Positions 58,017 through 64,000 of a DNA stretch of 64,000 nucleotides are shown here, in pieces; within the stretch, counting starts at the first letter, position 1, and each line of letters opens with the position of its first letter. The stretch spans positions 405,927 through 469,926 of the forward strand of contig NZ_NPEG01000002.1 in assembly GCF_002812045.1 (NCBI RefSeq). Reading direction: 5' to 3'. Source of the DNA: Leptospira haakeii (GTDB taxonomy: Bacteria > Spirochaetota > Leptospiria > Leptospirales > Leptospiraceae). The position numbers and the translations under genes were made by a program. The notes below the pieces were generated by a model. The model saw only the letters and a program-made list of their open reading frames with translations, did not search any database and was not told the DNA's origin.

Positions 58017-58688
58017 TTAAATCGGCCTCTTACGGACCTTCTTCTTTTTAGGCTCACCGGCTCCCTTTATAAATAGAATCCAAGCTTTCTCGAAATATTT
58101 GGAACGTTTAGAATGAGAACTGAATTCCTTACTTCCCAAAAGAACTTCGTTCAGAGGATAACCCGTCATGACTTGAAGTAACTGAGCAGTCACAAATTTT
58201 GGATCCATCCGATTCAGATCCTTAGATCCTTGTGCGGAAATTACAAGATCCAAGATCCTTAGAAACGAAGGACTTTCTTCACATTGTAAGTTAGATGCGA
58301 TTTTAGGGATATGTTCCGCTTCTGAAATAGTCATCCTGTAAAAGTCCACAATCTCATCTGAAACAATTAACTCTAACAGCCTTCTGCAAGATTCTTTTAA
58401 AGTTTCCAGCGGACTTTCTTTCTTACATTCTATACGAACAAGTAAGTCGAAAAATTTCCGTTTTTGAAATTCCATCACGGCTAAGAACAGATCCGTTTTG
58501 GATTCGAATCGCCTGTAAATTGTATGTTTGCCTGAGCCGCAGGCCAAAGCCACCTGCTCCATAGAAGTGGCAGTAAATCCTTGGGTCGTAAAAAGGCCTA
58601 ATGCAGTATTGAGTATCCTATCGGATATGCCGTCTGACATATCCTTAGGAGGACGCCCCTTTCTGATCTGCTGGACCTTCTTCGCCAT
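58017..58688 (-). CDS. TetR/AcrR-family regulator
   Basis: Repressor of about 223 residues. The helix-turn-helix region is RILNTALGLFTTQGFTATSM and ALACGSGKHTIYRRFESK; the C-terminal ligand domain is divergent. A basic tail GEPKKKKVRKRPI ends it. The longest frame starts further upstream at 58775, but ATG 58688 (MAKKVQQIRKGRPPKD) is the natural start for this family. It is divergent from the NmrA-like gene, with a candidate operator in the intergenic region, and may control both itself and that gene. Confidence 0.9.
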   Translation of the reverse strand: MAKKVQQIRKGRPPKDMSDGISDRILNTALGLFTTQGFTATSMEQVALACGSGKHTIYRRFESKTDLFLAVMEFQKRKFFDLLVRIECKKESPLETLKESCRRLLELIVSDEIVDFYRMTISEAEHIPKIASNLQCEESPSFLRILDLVISAQGSKDLNRMDPKFVTAQLLQVMTGYPLNEVLLGSKEFSSHSKRSKYFEKAWILFIKGAGEPKKKKVRKRPI

Positions 58689-58795
58689 ATTACTTATATG
58701 AAAATTCCTTTCGAATTGACCATAGGATCTTGTTTCATTTTGCAGGGTCAAGAAATCTTCAGAGAAACTTAGCAAAAGCCTTATTTATAAATAAT

Positions 58796-58845
58796 TTGAC
58801 ACAGAAAAATCCATTCCGAATTAATGGAACGACACCGTGCCGTTC
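58796..58845 (+). promoter_or_regulatory. Promoter and TetR operator candidate upstream of the NmrA-like gene
   Basis: -35 TTGACA (58796-58801), with a weak -10 ATTAAT about 18 bp later. Immediately after it lies GAACGACACCGTGCCGTTC (58827-58845), a 19-bp dyad with 8 of 9 matched pairs. The dyad overlaps the expected transcription start, as expected for TetR repression. GGAG ten bases before ATG 58865 is the ribosome site. Confidence 0.6.
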
Positions 58846-58864
58846 TATATTGGAGAATATATAA

Positions 58865-59752
58865 ATGAATCCCAAAGATAAAATCATATTGGTGCTAGGA
58901 GCTACCGGGCAACAAGGAGGCGAAACTGCAAAGTATCTGCTTAAAAATCATTGGAAGGTCAGAGCTTTTACGAGAAGCCCTTCTTCCGAAAACTCATTAA
59001 AACTAAAAGAACTTGGAGCTGAAATTTTCCAAGGTGATATGCAAGACACTTCTTCCCTGGACTCTGCAATGCAAGGAGTATATGGAGTATTCAGCGTCCA
59101 ACCTCCAGAATGGGAGCCAAACGATTCTACAGATACCAACGAAATTAAAGTAGGAATATCGGTCGCTGATTCAGCAAAGAAAGCAAATGTTTCGTATTTA
59201 GTTTATTCTTCTGTGATAGGAGCAGAAAGGCAATCCAGCTTTCGAACTCATAAATGGGAGGTGGAGAAATACATACATGGCTTAGGAATACCTTTCACAA
59301 TTTTAAGACCTACAGGTTTTATGGAAAACTTGATCCACTCACGTTCAGGTATACCTGGCGGGCTTTTATACGAAACAGTTTCACCGGATAGTCGTATCCA
59401 TATGATTTCTGTCGAAGATATAGGAGTATTTGCAGGTTTAACTTTCGAAAATCCGGAAAAATACTCGGGACGGACAATCGATCTCGTAGGAGATAGTTTA
59501 ACTCCATTACAAATTGTAGATATACTTTCTATGGTTTTGGACAGAAGGATAGAATATATGAGGATCCCTTTGGAAACTGTATATTCTCATAATAAAATCC
59601 TAGGCAAATTGACCGAATGGATTAATCGAGAAGGTTATCCGAAAGTGGATCTGGATTTTCTTCGAAAGGAATATCCGGACCTTCTTGATTTTCCTAAATG
59701 GTTGGAAAAAACAGGAAAAGCAAAAATAGAAGCGGCTTCTATCAGGCCTTAA
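58865..59752 (+). CDS. NmrA-like NAD(P)-binding protein
   Basis: Atypical short-chain dehydrogenase of 295 residues. The Rossmann motif LGATGQQGGETAKYL (11-25) and RAFTRSPSS, plus FQGDMQDTSSL and YLVYSSVIGAE, match the NmrA/HSCARG group. Members are redox sensors or NADPH-dependent oxidoreductases, often beside TetR-type regulators. A SxxxK-type catalytic pair is not clear. It is divergently transcribed from the TetR gene and followed by a gap of 279 bp, so it is probably monocistronic. Confidence 0.9.
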   Translation: MNPKDKIILVLGATGQQGGETAKYLLKNHWKVRAFTRSPSSENSLKLKELGAEIFQGDMQDTSSLDSAMQGVYGVFSVQPPEWEPNDSTDTNEIKVGISVADSAKKANVSYLVYSSVIGAERQSSFRTHKWEVEKYIHGLGIPFTILRPTGFMENLIHSRSGIPGGLLYETVSPDSRIHMISVEDIGVFAGLTFENPEKYSGRTIDLVGDSLTPLQIVDILSMVLDRRIEYMRIPLETVYSHNKILGKLTEWINREGYPKVDLDFLRKEYPDLLDFPKWLEKTGKAKIEAASIRP

Positions 59753-60031
59753 TAGTTTGGCTTCCGAGCACTGTTTGCCACTTTTCGGGGGCTTAAATTC
59801 AATTTGGCCCATTCATTTTTCCAGGATTGGGATTGACCAAATCTTGTAGCAAACGTTACAGTGATTCAAAAGATAACTATTCCAGTGAGGCCGGACAAAA
59901 ACTCAAGGAATAGATAGAAAGTCCGGATCGATATATAATATCTTTTTTATATTCCCTAATGAGCGGTGAAAATCCAAAGGATGGAGAAAGAAAAATCGAA
60001 AATCCAAACGATTTTATATTAGGAGAATATT

Positions 60032-60883
60032 ATGGGCCAAGCGACATCTACAAGAGTCCAACCAAAAATACGTAAACCGAAATTCCCCTTGGAAGACATC
60101 GCCAAAGAAAGAGGTTTCGGCAAAAACATCCCATTCTTTACAGCCTTTCTTTCCAGCTTGAGTGTATTATTTCCGGAAGGGGAACGTTTCTTTATTCGTT
60201 CAGTTAAAGCATTCAGCGAAGTCGTTGATCCGGCGTTAAAAAAGGAAATAATTGGATTCGCAGGACAAGAAGCAGTCCACGGAAACGTTCATGATAAAAT
60301 GAACGAAAGATTTGTGGAGATCGGATTGGATTTTCGAAGTCATGAAAAAATGTTCTGCTGGTTGTTCTTCGATATATTAGAAAAAAATATTCTAAAACTT
60401 TTTCCTGTTTGGGGAAAAAGACTCGCACTCTCTATCACTGCAGCCGCGGAACATTTCACAGCAACTCTCGGAAGATTTTTACTTTCTCTCCCCGAAAAAC
60501 GTGTAGCTTGGATCGATCCGATTAGTTGGAAAGTGATCGAATGGCATGCTTTAGAAGAATTAGAGCATAAAGCCGTAGCATACGATGTATATCGCGCATC
60601 TGGCGGTGGATATTTTACTAGAATACTTGGAATGACTATCGCAGTTCAACTTCTTGGTCTTCTCGCAATCGTAGGGACAATTAGAGCATTATTCTATTTT
60701 GGTATTCCAAATCCTGCTCAAATCGTTAGGGATATTCGTTTCTTCTTTGGTGTTCCCGGTTTTGCTTGGGCCGTAATCTTCTATATTTTAGAATATTATA
60801 TCCCGGGGTTCCATCCAAACGATCAAGATGATCACAAACTTCTGGAGAAGTTTGAGAAAGTGATGACCGCTCACGGATATTAA
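60032..60883 (+). CDS. PF10118 'metal-dependent hydrolase', ferritin-like di-iron motif
   Basis: A 283-residue protein of the family named as predicted metal-dependent hydrolases (PF10118). Its conserved residues form a ferritin-like di-iron set: Glu51 (FPEGERFF), Glu80xxHis83 (QEAVH), Glu140 (AAEH) and Glu176xxHis179 (EELEH). This suggests a di-iron oxygenase or oxidase instead. Hydrophobic segments occur near 205-225 and 245-260. GGAG upstream (AGGAGAATATT) supports the ATG. A second likely di-iron enzyme is encoded convergently just downstream. Confidence 0.85.
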   Translation: MGQATSTRVQPKIRKPKFPLEDIAKERGFGKNIPFFTAFLSSLSVLFPEGERFFIRSVKAFSEVVDPALKKEIIGFAGQEAVHGNVHDKMNERFVEIGLDFRSHEKMFCWLFFDILEKNILKLFPVWGKRLALSITAAAEHFTATLGRFLLSLPEKRVAWIDPISWKVIEWHALEELEHKAVAYDVYRASGGGYFTRILGMTIAVQLLGLLAIVGTIRALFYFGIPNPAQIVRDIRFFFGVPGFAWAVIFYILEYYIPGFHPNDQDDHKLLEKFEKVMTAHGY

Positions 60884-60898
60884 TAATACAGCAAGGAG

Positions 60899-60922
60899 TT
60901 CGCACATGTTGGAACTCCTACG
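60899..60922. repeat. Dispersed palindromic motif near 60.9 kb
   Basis: GTTCGCACATG is followed by TGTTGGAACTCCTACG (60907-60922). The first part recurs at 6951-6968 and the second is the GGAACTCCTAC motif seen at 7060, 39528, 56923 and 57237. Confidence 0.45.
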
Positions 60923-60953
60923 ATAAAAAATAATTTAGATCTCGCTGGCCAGT

Positions 60954-61700
60954 CTAATCCTGGTTACGCGAGTTCTCCGCATAAAGAGTGCCAAACATCC
61001 GATCCCAAATCGAAGTATAAAATCCGAAATTATAATCTTCATTCTGGTGATGCATTGCATGGAAAGTACTAGTCGTCAATGTATTGAACAAATTAGAACG
61101 AAACAATTTGTCTGACAAAGGCTCCACTCCTAAATGGCCAATTGTTCCGAATACCACATTCAATCCCAGATAAATGCTCATTCCTAGCCAAGAGAAATCA
61201 TAAAGACAAAGCACCAATAACCAAAGTGTCCCAAATCCAAGAGCCTCCAAAGGATTCAGAACGAATAGAGTCAAAGGACGAGGCCTATCATATCTATGAT
61301 GAGTTCTATGAGCGAACCGATATATAAGCGGAATATGAGCAATCCTATGCAGCAAATACATACCAGCATCCATAACTAAAAGAAGGATCAGAATGTCGAA
61401 TAATGCGAAAATCCCTATATCGCTACGAAATCGAATAGAACCCGTTCTCCAAAGCCAAAGCCCGACTAATGTAACGATAGTATTAAGTAGAATAGTAGAA
61501 GTTGCAAAGAGGATCTCTTTAGCTTCTATTTTCGGAGGGGTTGAAACAATACGCCGATGGGCATAACGTATAGACAACAAATTGCCAATATACACCGAAC
61601 AGCTGAAAATCAGAAGATTTTCAATTAAGAACAATAAAGCAGCCCAAGTATAAGAAATTTCTTGCAGAAATAGAACAACTTCGTTTCCAAAATTATACAT
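60954..61700 (-). CDS. Fatty acid hydroxylase/sterol desaturase-family enzyme
   Basis: Membrane di-iron oxygenase of about 248 residues with four helices. The eight-histidine set is visible: HRIAH, HRTHH and HAMHH, plus further histidines. Members hydroxylate or desaturate fatty acids, sterols or carotenoids at the membrane. The long frame begins at TTG 61736; I use ATG 61700 but the start is unsure. It converges on the PF10118 gene and is divergent from the small lipoprotein gene. The substrate is unknown. Confidence 0.9.
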   Translation of the reverse strand: MYNFGNEVVLFLQEISYTWAALLFLIENLLIFSCSVYIGNLLSIRYAHRRIVSTPPKIEAKEILFATSTILLNTIVTLVGLWLWRTGSIRFRSDIGIFALFDILILLLVMDAGMYLLHRIAHIPLIYRFAHRTHHRYDRPRPLTLFVLNPLEALGFGTLWLLVLCLYDFSWLGMSIYLGLNVVFGTIGHLGVEPLSDKLFRSNLFNTLTTSTFHAMHHQNEDYNFGFYTSIWDRMFGTLYAENSRNQD

Positions 61701-61746
61701 AAGTTTTATTGAATTTAAAAATCCACCTTGCACCAAATAGTCGAAA

Positions 61747-62319
61747 ATGTTAAACTATGCCCTATTCCGGAAATCAAAAGTGAAACGCATATCGATCTTC
61801 TTTTATATTTTACTTATATTCCTACAAGTCCAATGCGGGACTACTTACTTACTTTTCGATTCATATGAAAAAAGTGTAAAGGAGGATACAGACCTTTCTC
61901 CCCTGCTCACATTATTAGGATCAGGTGGCCTAGTCCCTTTAAACGTAGAGCCAATCAGTTGGGTAAATTTATCGGTATCAAGCCTCTCATTTGCTCGCGG
62001 GGCCACCGGAAATTTTATGATCTCTGTCGATCATCCGGGAAGCTGCCCAGATGCAAGCTTTCGTTTAGACCTAAGTAATGATGGAGTCCCGCTTACTTTC
62101 TTAAATGGAACTGATCTTGATACAGACGGTTGCCCATTGAATGTGCTCTATACTCAAACTTACAATATAACCGGTACCGTTGCAGGAAACGGACGAGTTA
62201 TCGTCAAAATGTCTCCTTTGATGTTCTACACTACATTCCCCGGTCTTTATGTCGGCCAGATTGTTGGGGTTGTGAATGTAACTGTCTCTCCAAACGTCAG
62301 CACTTCTTCAACCCCGTAA
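61747..62319 (+). CDS. Unknown lipoprotein (190 aa)
   Basis: Basic N-terminus, hydrophobic stretch and lipobox FLQVQC (Cys30). The mature part is beta-rich, with a domain like calx-beta or Ig-type repeats (VEPISWVNLSVSSLSF and VNVTVSPNVS), two Cys in between, and a Ser/Thr-rich end. I do not recognise the family. There is no strong ribosome site. It converges with the MATE exporter gene over a shared hairpin. Confidence 0.75.
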   Translation: MLNYALFRKSKVKRISIFFYILLIFLQVQCGTTYLLFDSYEKSVKEDTDLSPLLTLLGSGGLVPLNVEPISWVNLSVSSLSFARGATGNFMISVDHPGSCPDASFRLDLSNDGVPLTFLNGTDLDTDGCPLNVLYTQTYNITGTVAGNGRVIVKMSPLMFYTTFPGLYVGQIVGVVNVTVSPNVSTSSTP

Positions 62320-62326
62320 CTCTAAG

Positions 62327-62349
62327 CGAAGGTTTAACTCAAACCTTCG
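62327..62349. terminator. Shared hairpin between convergent genes
   Basis: CGAAGGTTT (62327-62335) and AAACCTTCG (62341-62349) with a 5-nt loop, lying at the end of the MATE gene and just after the lipoprotein stop. It is a candidate bidirectional terminator without a long T-run. Confidence 0.5.
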
Positions 62350-63763
62350 AAGTCTTCCATCCACCTTTTCTGAATAACCAAAGTGTGAACAATCCCACAG
62401 AAGTTTCTGTGATCATGCTTGCCCAAAATACTCCCGAGTATCCGTAGGAAAGAACCTTCGCCAAAGTATAAGCAAATGGAATTTGGAACATCCAAAAGAA
62501 GACAAGATTGATCAATGTAGGAGTGGTAGTATCTCCAGCTCCGTTAAAGGCCTGAACGCTAACCATCCACCAAGCATATACAAAATAGGAATAAGATACA
62601 ATCCCCAACCATTCAGAGCCAATAGCGATCACTTTCGCATCATCAGTAAAGATCGACACAAGGGATTCTCTAAAAATAAAATAGACGATGGAAACTCCGA
62701 TCAGAAAGATCATATTCCATACTCCAACAATCCAAACGGACTGTTCTGCACGATCGGGTCTCCCCGCTCCTAAATTCTGACCGACTAAAGTAGCCACAGC
62801 ATTCGACATACCCCAAGAAGGCATCAAAGTAAACATCATGATCCGAAGAGCGATCGTTGCTCCAGCTACTGCCTCACTTCCAAATTCAGAAATAATTCTC
62901 ACAAGAAAGATCCAAGAAGTCATTCCAATAATAGTTTGCCCAATACCACCGATGGAAGTGCGAACTATATCGGAAATAATTTCCCAGTGAATACTGATCT
63001 GGGAACGAAGCACTCGAATATGATTTCCACCTTTTAAAAGTAGATAGATTTGGAAAAGAACCCCAACTCCTCTACCGATATTTGTAGCGATCGCGGCACC
63101 TTCAATACCCATTGCCGGGATTGGTCCGAAACCGAAAATAAAAATCGGATCCAAGATCATATTAAGACCATTAGCAATCCATAAAACTCTCATCGCAATT
63201 GCTGCGTCACCCGCGCCTCTAAAAACAGCATTGAGCCCGAATAAAAGCATGATTACGAGATTTCCACCGAAGATCCATTGTGTGTAACGAGATCCATGCT
63301 CCACAACCCAAGGATCCCCACCCATGAGTATAAGAAGATCTTTCGCAAACCAAACTCCGAAGATAGCAAAAGGTAAGGAAACAAGGATGGAAAGAAAAAC
63401 GGATTGGACTGCGGCGATCCCTGCTTGCTCCTTATCTCCTTCTCCGATCCTTCTCGCAATGATCGCGGTCACTGCAGTGGACATTCCTATCGCGAGAGAA
63501 TAAAGAAGAAACAAATACGTTTCTGTAAGCCCAACCGCAGCAACGGCAGAAGGACCCAAAGCTCCCACGAAATAAATGTCAACGACTGCGAATGCAGACT
63601 CCATGACCAATTCTAAAACCATCGGAACTGAGAGCAGAAAAACTGCCTTACCGAGTGAAATTTGAGTATAATCCGCTTCGGTTCCCGTAAGCGCTTTTCT
63701 TAATTCCCGCCAAAGGGAGGATCTTTTTGGTTCTAACTTTGAGTCTTTTTGTATTGCTTCCAT
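62339..63763 (-). CDS. MATE-family efflux transporter
   Basis: Multidrug and toxin extrusion exporter of 474 residues with 12 helices in two halves (about 45-255 and 270-470). It shows the usual patterns: FLLSVPMVLELVMESAFAVVD, then SLAIGMSTAVTAIIARRIGEG, and FNAVFRGAGDAAIAM-type and VSVQAFNGAGDTTTPT-type loops. It pumps organic cations by Na+ or H+ antiport; the drug is unknown. AAGG eight bases before the ATG supports the start. A strong terminator lies upstream and belongs to the next gene. Confidence 0.95.
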   Translation of the reverse strand: MEAIQKDSKLEPKRSSLWRELRKALTGTEADYTQISLGKAVFLLSVPMVLELVMESAFAVVDIYFVGALGPSAVAAVGLTETYLFLLYSLAIGMSTAVTAIIARRIGEGDKEQAGIAAVQSVFLSILVSLPFAIFGVWFAKDLLILMGGDPWVVEHGSRYTQWIFGGNLVIMLLFGLNAVFRGAGDAAIAMRVLWIANGLNMILDPIFIFGFGPIPAMGIEGAAIATNIGRGVGVLFQIYLLLKGGNHIRVLRSQISIHWEIISDIVRTSIGGIGQTIIGMTSWIFLVRIISEFGSEAVAGATIALRIMMFTLMPSWGMSNAVATLVGQNLGAGRPDRAEQSVWIVGVWNMIFLIGVSIVYFIFRESLVSIFTDDAKVIAIGSEWLGIVSYSYFVYAWWMVSVQAFNGAGDTTTPTLINLVFFWMFQIPFAYTLAKVLSYGYSGVFWASMITETSVGLFTLWLFRKGGWKTSKV

Positions 63764-63875
63764 ATAGCTAACCTTAGTCGTCCAGACTGAGATTTTTTAA
63801 CGGCGAGGGCAAAACTTTTTGTATGTAATTTTGAGTAAAAAGCGGAATCGACTTTAGCTCAATGTCCAAAAAATA

Positions 63876-63907
63876 AAAAAGCCAGAGTGTTTCTACTCTG
63901 GCTTTTT
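63876..63907. terminator. Strong intrinsic terminator
   Basis: Perfect 13-bp stem AAAAAGCCAGAGT (63876-63888) with ACTCTGGCTTTTT (63895-63907) and a 6-nt loop, with T-runs on both strands. It ends the minus-strand gene at the right edge. Confidence 0.92.
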
Positions 63908-64000
63908 CATAACTTCAACAATAGAATATAACTGCGAATCGATTCGATCTGTTTGCTGATCATCTTGTATGGATGTTCATGCTGGGCATCTTTTGGATGC
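63907..64000 (-). CDS. 3' end of an unknown gene (last ~30 codons)
   Basis: On the minus strand an open frame runs in from the right edge and stops with TGA at 63907-63909. The visible end reads HPKDAQHEHPYKMISKQI, then ESIRSYILLLKL. The family cannot be judged. A strong terminator begins right at its stop, which supports a real gene end. Confidence 0.5.
   Translation of the reverse strand, partial: HPKDAQHEHPYKMISKQIESIRSYILLLKL

Overview
The window looks like chromosomal DNA of a spirochaete of the genus Leptospira (or a close relative such as Turneriella or Leptonema). The DNA is AT-leaning. There are many lipoproteins with loose spirochaetal lipoboxes, an isolated tRNA-Ile/tRNA-Ala pair with no rRNA genes beside it, and several gene families I recognise from Leptospira. 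This is inference from gene content; no marker gene fixes the species. I see no prophage, insertion sequence, CRISPR array, origin or rRNA.

Layout. 1-9.7 kb: 5' part of a DegT-type aminotransferase, Lon protease, two tandem Notum/pectinacetylesterase-like lipoproteins, a macro-domain protein, thiopurine methyltransferase, a DUF4345 membrane protein and a large exported unknown. 10-20 kb: a chemoreceptor, a zinc alcohol dehydrogenase, a hotdog thioesterase, a MAPEG plus glutathione transferase pair, and two sibling histidine kinases with an unusual insert in the dimerisation domain. 20.3-24.8 kb: a tight five-gene operon (beta-propeller lactonase-like protein, ACAD10/11-type acyl-CoA dehydrogenase, APH-type kinase, DUF6285 protein, histidine-phosphatase-fold protein). 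It resembles the 4-hydroxyacyl-CoA phosphorylation/elimination system of levulinate catabolism and is my best candidate for an under-described pathway here. A cyclic-nucleotide-binding regulator and an acyltransferase diverge from it. 28-31 kb: a convergent response regulator/7TM kinase pair, then the two tRNAs, whose spacer carries interleaved inverted repeats.

31.4-39 kb: two paralogous GT-C-like membrane proteins flank a PQQ-type sugar dehydrogenase lipoprotein and a PaiB-like flavoprotein. They are followed by a 781-residue fusion of a circularly permuted pyridine-nucleotide/FAD module with a NapH-like polyferredoxin. 39-45.5 kb is a metal-resistance island: a TfoX-like protein with a lysine-rich tail, a small Cys-rich exported protein, a TolC-like channel and a CzcA-like RND pump (no adaptor gene), then a MerR regulator divergent from a MerT-like transporter across a typical 19-bp-spacer MerR promoter.

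45.5-64 kb: a cyclase-like DUF3095 protein, a proline catabolic pair (PRODH + P5C dehydrogenase), two alpha/beta hydrolases, a divergent AlkC/HTH_42 pair suggesting alkylation repair, a DUF606 transporter, an ABC-F ATPase flanked by GC-rich repeats, a GFA protein, a TetR/NmrA divergent pair with a candidate operator, two likely di-iron enzymes, a small lipoprotein, a MATE exporter and the 3' end of one more gene. Several coding starts were moved from the longest ORF on ribosome-site or context grounds, as noted in the entries.
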